Positions 1 to 9,160 of a stretch of 64,000 bases of DNA are shown piece after piece. The DNA is taken from positions 3,637,486 to 3,701,485 of the forward strand of contig NZ_CP038635.1 of assembly GCF_004768545.1 (NCBI RefSeq). The letters run 5' to 3'. The position numbers were made by a program, and so were the translations under genes. The notes under the pieces are model-generated. The model was not told the origin of the DNA. It ran no database searches and saw only the letters and a program-made list of their open reading frames with translations. Source of the DNA: Cupriavidus oxalaticus. Lineage in GTDB: Bacteria > Pseudomonadota > Gammaproteobacteria > Burkholderiales > Burkholderiaceae. How positions within the stretch are numbered: position 1 is the stretch's first letter; the number at the start of each line of letters is the position of its first letter.

Positions 1-158
1 AGTGGACCGCGCCGGCTGCTGCAAGGCGTTGCAAAACATGCCGGTGCGATGACCGTTAGATAGGGGCCAACACCAGAAAATTCAACTGCTTGCGGGGACC
101 AGCCGCCGCACCATGGCGCATGATGCACACGAAGTGCTTGCCGCGCCGGCTTGACTGA
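1..158. other. Left-edge spacer, no supported gene
   Basis: The 158 bases downstream of fmt hold no ORF I can support. On the plus strand, frame 1 is open from the window edge to a stop near base 63, so the tail of a gene entering from the left is possible. A minus-strand ATG at 38-40 is open to the edge but has no convincing ribosome binding site. I recognise neither fragment. Confidence 0.4.
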
Positions 159-1172
159 TTATGCCTGCGCCGCGCCATTGCCGGGGACCACGCAGCGCGT
201 GCCCGGCGGCACCGGCATGGCCTGCAGGAACTGCTGCGCCGGCTGGCGGCGCCCGCCCGGCTTCTGCAGCTCGGTCACCTGCAGGGCGCTGCCGTCGCCG
301 CAGGCGATGATGATGCCGCCGGCATCGGCCGCCAGCACCGTCCCGGGCGGGTGCGGCAGGCTGCTGGCCGCGGCCAGCGGCATTGCCTGCCAGCACTTGA
401 TGACGGTATCGCCGACCTGCACGGTGGCGCCGGGGAACGGGTTGAAGGCGCGTACCTGGCTGGCCAGCGCCGTGGCCGGGCGGCGCAGGTCCAGCGGCGC
501 CTCGTCCTTGGCGATCTTCTCGGCGTAGGTGACGCCGGCTTCGGGCTGCTTCGTCGCCGCCAGCGCGCGGCCAGCGGCCAGTTCCTGCAGCGCGGCGACG
601 GTCATGTGCGCGCCCAGCGCGGCCAGCTTGTCGTGCAGCGTGCCGGTGGTGTCGTCGGCGCCGATCGGCACGGCCTCGCGCGTGAGCATGTCGCCGGTGT
701 CCAGGCCCTCGTCCATCTGCATCAGCGTGATGCCGGTCTCGGCATCGCCGGCCTCGATGGCGCGGTGGATCGGCGCCGCGCCGCGCCAGCGCGGCAGCAG
801 CGAGCCGTGGATGTTGAGGCAGCCCAGGCGCGGCAACTCCAGCACCTCGGCCGGCAGGATCAGGCCGTAGGCGGCGACCACCATCACGTCGGGGGCGAGT
901 TCCGCCAGCGTGTCCACGGCCGCCGCGGCCTCTTCCGGATACTTGCCTTGCCGGCGCAGCGAACGGGGCTGCAACACCGGGCCGAGCCCGTTGGCCACCG
1001 CGTACTGCTTGACCGGGCTTGCCTGCAGCTGCATGCCGCGGCCCGCGGGCCGGTCCGGCTGCGTCAGCACGGCCACCACGGGAAAGCCGGCGGCGTGGAT
1101 GGCTTCAAGCGCGACGCGCGCGAACTCGGGCGTGCCGGCAAAGGCGACACGCAGGGGCTTGGCTTGGGACAT
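159..1172 (-). CDS. fmt: Methionyl-tRNA formyltransferase
   Basis: Transfers a formyl group from 10-formyl-THF to the amino group of Met-tRNAfMet, making the bacterial initiator tRNA. The N-terminal formyltransferase fold opens with [10 protein letters not shown] and carries [16 protein letters not shown], with the family's catalytic Asn-His pair and SLLPxxRG loop. [14 protein letters not shown] holds the conserved Asp, and the C-terminal OB-like domain contains VRAFNPFPG. The product is 337 aa, usual for the family. I start at MSQAKPLR (base 1172), because an upstream in-frame ATG at 1208 would add a 12-residue tail the family lacks. It lies 174 bp downstream of def on the same strand, the usual def-fmt pairing, so the peptide that is formylated here is deformylated by its neighbour. 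Confidence 0.97.
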   Translation of the reverse strand: MSQAKPLRVAFAGTPEFARVALEAIHAAGFPVVAVLTQPDRPAGRGMQLQASPVKQYAVANGLGPVLQPRSLRRQGKYPEEAAAAVDTLAELAPDVMVVAAYGLILPAEVLELPRLGCLNIHGSLLPRWRGAAPIHRAIEAGDAETGITLMQMDEGLDTGDMLTREAVPIGADDTTGTLHDKLAALGAHMTVAALQELAAGRALAATKQPEAGVTYAEKIAKDEAPLDLRRPATALASQVRAFNPFPGATVQVGDTVIKCWQAMPLAAASSLPHPPGTVLAADAGGIIIACGDGSALQVTELQKPGGRRQPAQQFLQAMPVPPGTRCVVPGNGAAQA

Positions 1173-1207
1173 GGCAGGTTCCGAGGTGAATACTGGCTGA
1201 AAGCGCA

Positions 1208-1229
1208 ACCGGCCGCTATCGCGGCCGGT
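1208..1229. terminator. Hairpin between def and fmt
   Basis: A perfect 9-bp stem (ACCGGCCGC / GCGGCCGGT, loop TATC) lies in the def-fmt spacer. There is no strong T-run on the minus strand, so it may be an attenuator or mRNA-stabilising hairpin rather than a full terminator. Confidence 0.35.
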
Positions 1230-1346
1230 ACGTTTGTTCTTCGGAAGTCATAAAGATAGCAGACCCCGCGCGCGTGTCGAGCGCAGGCGGCGGATTCCGC
1301 CGTGCTGTTACATCTTCGCGCACTTCTCGCGGATGCCGCGCGCGAC

Positions 1347-1853
1347 TTACATGCGCGTGCGTTCGCGCTTCTGCAGCTTGCTCTTGATGCGGTTCAGCTT
1401 CAGCGGCGACAGGTACTCGACGAAGACCTTGCCGCGCAGGTGGTCGATCTCATGCTGGATACATACGGCCAGCAGGTCGTCGGCGTCCAGCTCGAAGGTC
1501 TCGCCCTTCTCGTTGAGCGCGCGCACGCGCACACGGTCGGGGCGCTCGACGCGGTCATAGATCTCGGGCACCGACAGGCAGCCCTCTTCCCACACCTTGC
1601 GCTTGTCGCTGGCCCAGACGACTTCCGGATTGATAAAGACCTGGAGCTGGTCGCGCGTTTCGGAAACGTCGATCACCACCACCTGCTCGTGGACGTTCAC
1701 CTGCGTCGCGGCCAGGCCGATGCCCGGCGCTTCGTACATGGTCTCGGCCATGTCCTTCACCAGCTGGCGAATACGGTCGTCCACGGCCGCGACAGGTTTC
1801 GCGACGGTGTGCAGACGGGGATCGGGGTAGGTCAGGATGTCGAGTTTTGCCAT
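1347..1853 (-). CDS. def: Peptide deformylase
   Basis: Removes the N-formyl group from nascent proteins in the cytoplasm, using a metal ion (Fe2+ in most family members). All three family motifs are visible: GIGLAATQ (residues 44-51), EEGCLSVP with the metal-binding Cys92, and QHEIDH with metal ligands His134 and His138 and catalytic Glu135. The length of 168 aa is typical. I chose MAKLDIL at base 1853 as the start; an ATG five codons upstream (1868) gives an unusual MRPSI leader. It precedes fmt on the same strand and is divergent from the LysM gene, with about 160 bp between them for two promoters. Confidence 0.97.
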   Translation of the reverse strand: MAKLDILTYPDPRLHTVAKPVAAVDDRIRQLVKDMAETMYEAPGIGLAATQVNVHEQVVVIDVSETRDQLQVFINPEVVWASDKRKVWEEGCLSVPEIYDRVERPDRVRVRALNEKGETFELDADDLLAVCIQHEIDHLRGKVFVEYLSPLKLNRIKSKLQKRERTRM

Positions 1854-2014
1854 GATGCTAGGGCGCAACGCCCGCTTGAGCGAGCGGCCCGGCCGCGTTG
1901 CGGCGTCGGGACTTTACATGCAGAATCGGGGCGCCAGTACAAAAAATCAAGGCGCGCCGAAGCAGGCACGCTCTCCAGGGTCAATCCGGCCGAACCACCG
2001 GCCGGTTCAGGAAA

Positions 2015-3184
2015 ATGCGCGATCTTACCAAAGAACACCAGGCGGCGTCGGGCCGCAGGCTGCACGCGTTCACCCTCACATTGCTGAGTGCCGCCGGCAT
2101 CACTGCCGCGGCAACACTGCCCGCCAGGGCCGCCGACCTGACGGTCACGGCGGCGCAGCAGGCCGAGGCCCAGCGCACTGCCCGCCAGGGCATCCCGATC
2201 GCCGATCTCGCCCCCAATGCGCCCTCGCAGTACACCGTGCGCAACGGCGATACGCTGTGGGGCATTTCGGGCCGATACCTGCGCCAGCCGTGGCGCTGGC
2301 CCGAGTTGTGGGGGATGAACCAGCAGCAGATCCGCAACCCGCACCTTATTTACCCCGGCCAGATCCTGTACCTGATCCAGCGCGACGGCCGCGCTTGGCT
2401 GTCGACCACCCCCGCGGGCAACGGGACTGTGCAACTGTCACCTCGCGTGCGCGGCGGCGATGTGGACGGCGCCGCCATCCTCAGCATTTCCGCCAGCGAT
2501 ATCGAGCCGTTCCTGATCCGGCCGCTGGTGGTCGACGAAGGCACGCTTGCAACCTCGGCACGGATCGTCGCGGTGCCCGAATCGCGCGTGTACCTGGGCC
2601 GCGACGACAGCGCCTACGCGCGCGGCATTGCGCCCGATGCGCCGGCCGGCAGCGACTGGCAGGCCTACCGGCCGGTCACGCCGGTGCGCGATCCGGTCAC
2701 CAACGCCGTGCTGGGCTATGAGGCCGAGTACGAGGGCAACGTCCGGCTGGCGCGCGGCGCGCAGGGCCCCGACGCGGTGTCCACGCTGCAGGTCACGCAG
2801 GCCCAGCAAGAGATGGGCGTGGGCACGATGCTGATGCCGCAGCCGGCGCGCGAAGCGGTGCGCTACGTGCCGCACGCACCCGATGTCGAGGTCGACGGCC
2901 GCGTTGCCAAGGTCTATGGCGGCGTCGAATTCGGCGGCGCCAAGCAGGTGGTGGTGCTCAACGTCGGCAGCAAGGCCGGGCTCGAGCCCGGGCAAGTGCT
3001 GGCGCTGTCGCGCACCGGCGAGACCGTACACGACCGGACCGACCAGAACCGCAGCATCCGCCTGCCCGACGAGCGTTACGGGCTCGCCTTTGTCTTCCGC
3101 GTGTTCCCCGGCGTGGCGTACGCGCTGGTGACCGACGCCTCCAACGTGATCGCGGTCGGCGACCGCGCCACCTCGCCGCGCTGA
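2015..3184 (+). CDS. Exported LysM-domain protein
   Basis: A 389-aa protein with a basic N-terminus, a hydrophobic signal segment (FTLTLLSAAGITAAATLPARA, about residues 18-39) and a LysM module near residues 65-115 (YTVRNGDTLWGISGRYL ... NPHLIYPGQILYL) expected to bind peptidoglycan. The rest has no recognisable catalytic motif, although VLNVGSKAGLEPGQVLAL resembles a small beta-rich fold. The start at 2015 is preceded by CAGGA at a suitable distance; a longer frame from 1898 would put 39 non-secretory residues before the signal. A LysM protein between def/fmt and dprA is a recurrent arrangement in Burkholderiales (family knowledge). Its cellular role is uncharacterised; a cell-wall-associated periplasmic role is inferred. 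Confidence 0.88.
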   Translation: MRDLTKEHQAASGRRLHAFTLTLLSAAGITAAATLPARAADLTVTAAQQAEAQRTARQGIPIADLAPNAPSQYTVRNGDTLWGISGRYLRQPWRWPELWGMNQQQIRNPHLIYPGQILYLIQRDGRAWLSTTPAGNGTVQLSPRVRGGDVDGAAILSISASDIEPFLIRPLVVDEGTLATSARIVAVPESRVYLGRDDSAYARGIAPDAPAGSDWQAYRPVTPVRDPVTNAVLGYEAEYEGNVRLARGAQGPDAVSTLQVTQAQQEMGVGTMLMPQPAREAVRYVPHAPDVEVDGRVAKVYGGVEFGGAKQVVVLNVGSKAGLEPGQVLALSRTGETVHDRTDQNRSIRLPDERYGLAFVFRVFPGVAYALVTDASNVIAVGDRATSPR

Positions 3185-3203
3185 ACCGGCCTTGGGGGAT
3201 GGC

Positions 3204-4370
3204 GTGAAGGCATTGCCCCTGGCCGGCGAGATCCGGCAGGACAGCACGCGCGAGCCGCCTGACGTGCTCGCGTGGCTGCGGCTGGCCAACGCACCCGGCG
3301 TCGGCCCTGTGGCGATGCGGCGCCTGATGGCGGCATTCGGGCTGCCGCAGCAGGTGCTGGCGCAAAGCGTGGCGGCGCTGTCGGCGGTGGTACCGGCCAG
3401 GCTGGCGCGCGCCGTGCTGGCTGCCCCCGGCGCCGCGGTGTCGGCGCTGGCCGGCCGGACGCTGCGCTGGCTCGACACGCCCGGCAACCACCTCGTTACG
3501 CTCGCCGACGACGCCTATCCCCGACGCCTGTTCGACCTGGCCGATCCGCCGCCGCTGCTATATATCCAGGGCGATCCCGCGATGCTGGCCCGCCCCGCGG
3601 TGGCCATCGTCGGCGCGCGCTCGGCCACCGCGCAGGGCACGCGCGACGCGCTGACGTTCGGGCAGGGCTTGTCCGAGTCGGGGCTGACGGTGGTTTCGGG
3701 CCTGGCGCAGGGCATCGACGCGGCCGCCCATGCGGGCGGCCTGCGCGGCTGCGGCGGCACGGTGGCGGTGATCGGCACCGGGGCCGACCGCGTCTATCCC
3801 GCGGAGAACCTTTCATTGGCCCGCGAGGTGGCGCAGCGCGGCGCCATCGTCACCGAGTTCCCCCTCGGCATGCGCGGGCTGGCGGCCAACTTCCCGCGGC
3901 GCAACCGCATCATCGCAGCGCTTGCGCGCGGCGTGCTGGTGGTCGAGGCGGCAGCGCGCTCGGGTTCGCTGATCACGGCGCGGCTGGCGGCGGACCTCGG
4001 GCGCGAGGTTTTCGCGATTCCCGGTTCGATCCACGCGCCGCTGTCGCGCGGCTGCCACCTGCTGATCGGCCAGGGGGCGAAGCTGGTGGAATCGGTAGCG
4101 GACGTGCTCGACGAACTTGGCGCCCCCGCCCCCGCCCCACCCCCGGCCCCGGTCGTTGCGGCTCCGGACCACGATGTCACCGGCAAGGCCCGGCTTTCAG
4201 AACCGGCTGATACCCTGTTGCCGGCACTCGGCTACGATCCGGTTACGCTGGACGCGCTGTGCGAGCGCAGCGGCCAGCCCCCGGAGACGGTCGCGGCGCG
4301 CCTGCTGGAGCTGGAACTGGCCGGCATGGCCGAACGTCTACCGGGAAACCTGTTCCGGCGCCTCGGCTGA
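3204..4370 (+). CDS. dprA: DNA-processing protein DprA
   Basis: DprA binds incoming single-stranded DNA during natural transformation and loads RecA. The Rossmann-like core is intact: AIVGARSAT, VSGLAQGIDAAAH, VIGTGADRVYPAEN, NFPRRNRIIAALA and EAAARSGSLITA. A C-terminal winged-helix domain (about residues 320-388) begins at DTLLPALGYDPVTLDAL. The product is 388 aa. I start at GTG 3204 because GGGGGA sits just upstream; TTG 3192 is the alternative. It begins 19 bp after the LysM gene and is probably co-transcribed with it. A proline-rich linker (about residues 308-318) separates the two domains. Confidence 0.95.
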   Translation: MKALPLAGEIRQDSTREPPDVLAWLRLANAPGVGPVAMRRLMAAFGLPQQVLAQSVAALSAVVPARLARAVLAAPGAAVSALAGRTLRWLDTPGNHLVTLADDAYPRRLFDLADPPPLLYIQGDPAMLARPAVAIVGARSATAQGTRDALTFGQGLSESGLTVVSGLAQGIDAAAHAGGLRGCGGTVAVIGTGADRVYPAENLSLAREVAQRGAIVTEFPLGMRGLAANFPRRNRIIAALARGVLVVEAAARSGSLITARLAADLGREVFAIPGSIHAPLSRGCHLLIGQGAKLVESVADVLDELGAPAPAPPPAPVVAAPDHDVTGKARLSEPADTLLPALGYDPVTLDALCERSGQPPETVAARLLELELAGMAERLPGNLFRRLG

Positions 4371-4464
4371 ACCAGGCGTTTTGCCACAGCAAGGGGGCAT
4401 GGTCCCCGATACCGATACAATCGCCGGCGTCCGCATGTCGCGGACGCCACATGACTCCGATGCC

Positions 4465-4869
4465 ATGACCGTTTACTTTCCCGAGCGTGACGCCGCCGCG
4501 ATTGCCGAATGCCTGGCGGCGCGGCCACAGGGCCGTCTGGTGGCTTGCCTGTGCGCGCAGTGGTGCGGTACCTGCCGGGACTACCTGAAGGCCCTGGAGA
4601 CACTTGCCGGGCGCCATCCGCAGGACTGTTTCGTCTGGATCGATATCGAGACCCATGCCGATGCGCTCGGCGATATCGACATCGAGAACTTCCCGACGCT
4701 GCTGGTACAGCCGGCGTCGGGCGGCGCGCCGCAGTTCTATGGCACGCTGCTGCCGCATGTCGAGGTGCTGGACCGCATGCTGACGCGCGGTGGCGCGATG
4801 CCGGCAAGCGCCGAAGATGTGCCACAGGTGCTGGACTGGCTACTTGCCGGGGAGGCTGGCGCCGCCTAG
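4465..4869 (+). CDS. Thioredoxin-like protein (WCGTC active site)
   Basis: A 134-aa cytoplasmic protein with a thioredoxin-like fold. LCAQWCGTCRDYL supplies a CxxC redox pair (Cys34/Cys37), and DIENFPTLLV contains the cis-proline that normally follows the active site. The pair is CGTC rather than CGPC, so redox potential and partner may differ from classical thioredoxin. In-frame ATGs at 4399 and 4435 could lengthen the N-terminus, but none of the starts has a strong ribosome binding site and MTVYFPE best matches a compact thioredoxin fold. It follows dprA after 94 bp and precedes topB. Substrate unknown. Confidence 0.8.
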   Translation: MTVYFPERDAAAIAECLAARPQGRLVACLCAQWCGTCRDYLKALETLAGRHPQDCFVWIDIETHADALGDIDIENFPTLLVQPASGGAPQFYGTLLPHVEVLDRMLTRGGAMPASAEDVPQVLDWLLAGEAGAA

Positions 4870-5017
4870 GCGGTGCCGGCGACAACGATGGCGCTTGCTT
4901 GCACCGTCGTTGAAACCGCGCTTATTATTGGCGCCTCAAAGCCTCCCGGCGTTCTGATTACTACGTTTGCAGTGCAATTAGCGGGTTGCCGGAAGCGGCT
5001 CGCAAGGACCCTTTCCC

Positions 5018-7720
5018 ATGTCAAAAGCCCTCATCATCGCGGAAAAACCGTCGGTCGCGGCGGATATCGCCCGTGCCCTCGGGGGGTTTACCAAGCACGA
5101 CGAGTATTTCGAGAGCGACGACTACGTGCTGTCTTCGGCAGTTGGCCACCTGGTCGAGATCGCCGCCCCGGACGAATACGAGGTCAAGCGCGGCAAATGG
5201 AGTTTTGCCAACCTGCCGGTGATCCCGCCGCATTTTGACCTGCGCCCGATCGCCAAGACCGAGTCGCGCCTGAAGGTGCTGAACCGCCTGATCAAGCGCA
5301 AGGACGTGACCGGCCTGATCAACGCCTGCGACGCGGGGCGCGAGGGTGAACTGATCTTCCGCCTGATCGCGCAGCAGGCCAAGGCCAAACAGCCGATCCG
5401 CCGCCTGTGGCTGCAGTCGATGACGCCGCAGGCCATCCGCGACGGCTTCGCCAGCCTGCGCGAGGACGAGGACATGCTGCCGCTGGCCGACGCCGCACGC
5501 TGCCGTTCCGAGGCCGACTGGCTGGTCGGCATCAACGGCACGCGCGCGATGACCGCCTTCAACAGCAAGGGCGGCGGCTTCTTCCTGACCACCGTGGGCC
5601 GCGTGCAGACGCCGACGCTGTCGATCGTGGTCGAGCGCGAAGAGAAGATCAAGCACTTCGTCCCGCGCGACTACTGGGAAGTGCGCGCCGAGTTCATCGC
5701 CGCCGCGGGCCTGTACGAAGGCCGCTGGTTCGACCCCAAGTTCAAGAAGAGCGAGTTCGATCCCGAGGCGCGCGAGTCGCGCCTGTGGAGCGAGGCCGAG
5801 GCCAAGAGCATCGTTGCCGCCTGCCGCGACAAGCCAGGCACCGTCACCGAGGAATCCAAGCCGTCGACGCAGCAGTCGCCGGCACTGTTCGACCTGACCA
5901 CGCTGCAGCGCGAGGCCAACTCGCGTTTCGGCTTCTCGGCCAAGAACACGCTGGGCCTGGCGCAGGCGCTGTATGAGAAGCACAAGGTCCTGACCTACCC
6001 GCGTACCGACGCCCGCGCGCTGCCCGAAGACTACATGGACACGGTCAAGCAGACCATGGACATGCTGGCCGACAGCTCGCCCAACTACCTGCCGCACGCG
6101 AAGAAGATCCTGTCGCAGGGCTGGGTACGCCCGAACAAGAAGATCTTCGACAACAGCAAGATCAGCGACCACTTCGCCATCATCCCGACGCTGCAGGCGC
6201 CAAAGAATCTGTCGGAGCCGGAACAGAAGCTGTATGACCTGGTGGTGCGCCGCTTCCTGGCGGTGTTCTTCCCGGCCGCCGAGTTCCAGGTCACGACCCG
6301 CATCACCGAAGTTGCCGGACACCACTTCAAGACCGAAGGCAAGGTGCTGGTCAACCCCGGCTGGCTGGTGATCTATGGCCGCGAGGCGCAAGGCGACAAG
6401 GATGCCGCCAACCTGGTGCCGGTGGCCAAGGACGAGAAAGTCAAGACCGACAAGGTCGAGAGCGTCGGCCTGACCACCAAGCCGCCCGCGCGCTACAACG
6501 AAGCCACGCTGCTGTCGGCCATGGAAGGCGCCGGCAAGCTGGTGGACGACGACGCGCTGCGCGAGGCCATGGCCGGCAAGGGCCTGGGCACCCCGGCCAC
6601 GCGCGCGGCGATCATCGAAGGCCTGCTGACCGAGAAGTACCTGGTGCGCGAAGGCCGCGAGCTGATCCCCACCGCCAAGGCGTTCCAGCTGATGACGCTG
6701 CTGCGCGGGCTGGGCGTGCAGGAACTGACGCAGGCCGAACTGACCGGCGAGTGGGAGCACAAGCTCTCGCAGATCGAGCGCGGGCGCCTGAAGCGCGACG
6801 AGTTCATGCTCGAGATCGCGCAGATGACGCAGCAGATCGTCAAGCGCGCCAAGGAATACGACAGCGACACCATCCCGGGCGACTACGCCACGCTGGACAC
6901 GCCCTGCCCGCAGTGCGGCGGGCAGGTCAAGGAGAACTATCGCCGCTTCGCCTGCACCGCGTGCGAGTTCTCGATCAGCAAGATCCCCGGCGGGCGCCAG
7001 TTCGAGATCGAAGAGGTCGAGGAACTGCTGCTGAAGAAGGAAATCGGTCCGCTGCAGGGCTTCCGCAGCAAGATGGGCCGCCCGTTCGCCGCCATCCTCA
7101 AGCTGGGCAAGGACGACGAAGGCAATTTCAAGATGGAGTTCGACTTCGGCCAGAATGACGACGAGGGCGACGGCGAGCCGGTCGACTTCAGCGGCCAGGA
7201 GCCGGTCGGCACCTGCCCCAAGTGCGGCGGCGCGGTGTTCGAGCACGGCATGAAGTACGTCTGCGAGAACAGCGTGGCCAGCCCCAAGAGCTGCGACTTC
7301 ACCACCGGCAAGATCATCCTGCAGCAGGAGATCAGCCGCGAGCAGATCGGCAAGCTGCTCAATGACGGCAAGACCGACCTGCTGACCGGCTTCAAGTCGT
7401 CGCGCACCGGCCGCAACTTCAAGGCCTTCCTGGTCAAGCAGCCGGACGGCAAGATCGGCTTCGAGTTCGAGGCGCGCGAGCCCAAGCCGGGCGCCAAGAC
7501 TGCGGCAAAGACGGGATCGCGTGGCGCGGCCAAGGTGGCCGATGCCGAGCCGGCGGAGGCACCGGAGGGCAAGGCGTCGGCCAAGACCGCGGCCACGAAG
7601 ACGGCCACAAAGACAGCGGCGAAGACGGCAGCGAAGAAGACCGCCGCCACCAAGACCGCGGCCAAGAAGGTGCCCGCCAAGAGCGCGGCGCGCAAGACCG
7701 CTGTCGAAGCGGGCGAGTGA
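5018..7720 (+). CDS. topB: DNA topoisomerase III with zinc fingers and basic tail
   Basis: A type IA topoisomerase that breaks and rejoins one DNA strand and decatenates replication intermediates. The Toprim domain starts at IIAEKPSVA and contains DAGREGE (Asp105 onward) for Mg2+ binding. The catalytic tyrosine is Tyr327 in VLTYPRTDAR. After the gate domains come two Cys4-type zinc modules (CPQCGG from residue 630, CPKCGG from 733). From about residue 826 a Lys/Ala/Thr-rich tail resembles histone H1. At 900 aa it is much longer than the E. coli enzyme (653 aa), the difference being the zinc modules and tail. AAGGA lies upstream of the ATG. Its own terminator has been split by the following IS element. 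Confidence 0.95.
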   Translation: MSKALIIAEKPSVAADIARALGGFTKHDEYFESDDYVLSSAVGHLVEIAAPDEYEVKRGKWSFANLPVIPPHFDLRPIAKTESRLKVLNRLIKRKDVTGLINACDAGREGELIFRLIAQQAKAKQPIRRLWLQSMTPQAIRDGFASLREDEDMLPLADAARCRSEADWLVGINGTRAMTAFNSKGGGFFLTTVGRVQTPTLSIVVEREEKIKHFVPRDYWEVRAEFIAAAGLYEGRWFDPKFKKSEFDPEARESRLWSEAEAKSIVAACRDKPGTVTEESKPSTQQSPALFDLTTLQREANSRFGFSAKNTLGLAQALYEKHKVLTYPRTDARALPEDYMDTVKQTMDMLADSSPNYLPHAKKILSQGWVRPNKKIFDNSKISDHFAIIPTLQAPKNLSEPEQKLYDLVVRRFLAVFFPAAEFQVTTRITEVAGHHFKTEGKVLVNPGWLVIYGREAQGDKDAANLVPVAKDEKVKTDKVESVGLTTKPPARYNEATLLSAMEGAGKLVDDDALREAMAGKGLGTPATRAAIIEGLLTEKYLVREGRELIPTAKAFQLMTLLRGLGVQELTQAELTGEWEHKLSQIERGRLKRDEFMLEIAQMTQQIVKRAKEYDSDTIPGDYATLDTPCPQCGGQVKENYRRFACTACEFSISKIPGGRQFEIEEVEELLLKKEIGPLQGFRSKMGRPFAAILKLGKDDEGNFKMEFDFGQNDDEGDGEPVDFSGQEPVGTCPKCGGAVFEHGMKYVCENSVASPKSCDFTTGKIILQQEISREQIGKLLNDGKTDLLTGFKSSRTGRNFKAFLVKQPDGKIGFEFEAREPKPGAKTAAKTGSRGAAKVADAEPAEAPEGKASAKTAATKTATKTAAKTAAKKTAATKTAAKKVPAKSAARKTAVEAGE

Positions 7721-7739
7721 CACCGTAACGGCAAAGGGG

Positions 7740-7749
7740 CCCGCAAGGG
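7740..7749. repeat. 10-bp target-site duplication, left copy
   Basis: CCCGCAAGGG is repeated exactly at 9161-9170, directly flanking the IS ends. Deleting the IS plus one copy restores GGGGCCC-GCAA-GGGCCCC-TTTT, a textbook intrinsic terminator for topB. Confidence 0.93.
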
Positions 7750-7752
7750 CTA

Positions 7753-7788
7753 ATGCCGTTCAGTTAAGTCTGAACGGCATTTTTCTTT
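7753..7788 (+). terminator. Intrinsic terminator at the IS left end
   Basis: An 11-bp perfect stem (ATGCCGTTCAG at 7753-7763, CTGAACGGCAT at 7770-7780, loop TTAAGT) is followed by TTTTCTTT. The left arm is part of the IS terminal repeat. It should stop transcription arriving from topB before it enters the transposase gene, and so replaces the host terminator destroyed by insertion. Confidence 0.8.
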
Positions 7789-7827
7789 GCAGGGGTTGTA
7801 AACAAGGTGTCGAGCTGTTAACTTGCC

Positions 7828-7846
7828 GTTCCGATGCTATCGGAAC
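7828..7846 (+). promoter_or_regulatory. Hairpin sequestering the transposase start codon
   Basis: A perfect 8-bp inverted repeat, GTTCCGAT-gct-ATCGGAAC, includes the ATG of the transposase (7834-7836). In RNA the start codon would be base-paired. Similar sequestration of initiation regions is known in IS10 and IS50 as protection against impinging transcription; its use here is inferred. Confidence 0.55.
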
Positions 7847-9150
7847 AAGTCCACGCCACCCTTGAGCTTAGTGAGCCGGCCAGTTTTGCCCGGCTCAGCG
7901 AGCACCTGCCGATGGCTTGGATTGAGCAAGCGCTGGCAGCCTCGGGGACAGCGTCCGTTCGCCGGCGCCGACTGCCAGCAGAGCAGGTGGTCTGGCTGGT
8001 CATCGCGCTGGCGCTCTATCGGCACCAATCGATTCCCGATGTGCTGGAGACGCTGGACCTGGCACTGCCCAACGATGCCAACGCCTGTGTCAGCAAGAGC
8101 GGGATCGCCCAAGCCCGCGAGCGGCTTGGAGACAAGCCTCTGTTGTGGCTGTTCGAGCAGACCGCACGGGCGTGGGTGGCTCAGGATGCTGCGCACTACA
8201 AATGGAAGGGCTTGGCGCTTTACGCCATGGATGGGACCACCTTCCGCACTGCCGATAGCCCTGAGAATCGCCTCCACTTTGGCGCGCAGAGCTACGCCAG
8301 CGGCAAGGTCGCCAGCTATCCACAAGTCCGCGGGGTCTCGCTCACGGCTGTTCCCACCCATCTTGTTGCCGATATCGCCTTTGGCTGCTATGGGCGCAAC
8401 GAGATGCTCTATGCCAAGGAGCTCATTGAGCGGATCCCGGATCATTCGTTAACGATCTTTGACAAGGGCTTTCTGGCCGCAGAGATCCTGTGGGGCTTGC
8501 GCATGGGCGGCAGCGAGCGCCACTTCCTGATCCCCGCTAAGAAGAATCTGCAGTGGGAGTTGCTCTCAGGCAACGAGGGCGATGGCATCGTCCAGATGAA
8601 GGTCTCGCCTCAGGCTCGCCGCAAGAATCCTGCCTTGCCAGAGACTTGGACAGCTCGCGCGATCCGGGACGAGGACTCAGACCGCGTCCTGTTGACCTCG
8701 TTGACAGACCGTCGGCGCTTCAAGGCAGCCGACATCATTGGGTGCTACAAGCGCCGTTGGGAAATCGAAACCAGCTATCGGGAACTGAAGCAGACGATGC
8801 TCGGGGCCGAACTGACCTTGCGCAGCCGCCAGCCTGAGGGCGTGCATCAGGAAATCTGGGGGGCACTGATTGCGTACAACCTGGTGCGTCTGGAGATGGC
8901 CAAGGCTGCGCTCGAGGCCCGCGCCGAGCCCACCGACTTGAGCTTTGTGCTGGCCTTGCGCCTGATACAGGGCGAGTTGATCTGGGCAGCCGGCATGGCC
9001 CCAGGCAAGCTGCCGGCCCACCTGCAGCGCATGCGCGCCAAACTTCAGTTGGCGATCGTCCAAAAGCGACGGGGGCGTAAGTGCCCCCGTGAAGTCAAAG
9101 CCCTGCCTAAGCGCTACACCGTCCGGTTCCTCAGAAAGGACCTTAACTGA
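7834..9150 (+). CDS. IS4-family DDE transposase
   Basis: Catalyses cut-and-paste movement of the surrounding element. The catalytic triad is visible: Asp133 in AMDGTTFR, Asp210 in IFDKGF, and Glu312 in YKRRWEIETSYRELK. The last fits the IS4-family YREK signature Y-(2)-R-(3)-E-(6)-K at Y305, R308, E312 and K319. The N-terminal 120 residues carry the usual DNA-binding region. At 438 aa it is full length with no frameshift, so probably active. The TGA stop lies inside the right terminal repeat. The start codon is within a hairpin and no strong ribosome binding site precedes it, suggesting low translation. Confidence 0.95.
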   Translation: MLSEQVHATLELSEPASFARLSEHLPMAWIEQALAASGTASVRRRRLPAEQVVWLVIALALYRHQSIPDVLETLDLALPNDANACVSKSGIAQARERLGDKPLLWLFEQTARAWVAQDAAHYKWKGLALYAMDGTTFRTADSPENRLHFGAQSYASGKVASYPQVRGVSLTAVPTHLVADIAFGCYGRNEMLYAKELIERIPDHSLTIFDKGFLAAEILWGLRMGGSERHFLIPAKKNLQWELLSGNEGDGIVQMKVSPQARRKNPALPETWTARAIRDEDSDRVLLTSLTDRRRFKAADIIGCYKRRWEIETSYRELKQTMLGAELTLRSRQPEGVHQEIWGALIAYNLVRLEMAKAALEARAEPTDLSFVLALRLIQGELIWAAGMAPGKLPAHLQRMRAKLQLAIVQKRRGRKCPREVKALPKRYTVRFLRKDLN

Positions 9151-9160
9151 ACGGCATTAG

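Larger units (their letters stand above)
7750..9160 (+). mobile_element. Complete IS4-family insertion sequence, 1411 bp
   Basis: The ends are perfect 19-bp inverted repeats, CTAATGCCGTTCAGTTAAG at 7750-7768 and its reverse complement at 9142-9160. They are flanked by the 10-bp duplication CCCGCAAGGG. One intact DDE transposase fills the element and its stop codon lies inside the right repeat. Intact ends, ORF and target duplication indicate a recent, possibly active insertion. Base composition is less G/C-biased than the neighbours, consistent with horizontal origin. The element name cannot be given without an ISfinder search. Confidence 0.96.

Noticed and set aside
1..63. Open plus-strand frame at the left edge as the end of a gene
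   Set aside because: Only about 20 codons are visible, with no recognisable motif.
5021..7723. 900-aa open frame antisense to topB
   Set aside because: A shadow of high-GC third positions; Leu/Arg/Gly-rich translation with no domain, and topB on the other strand is unmistakable.
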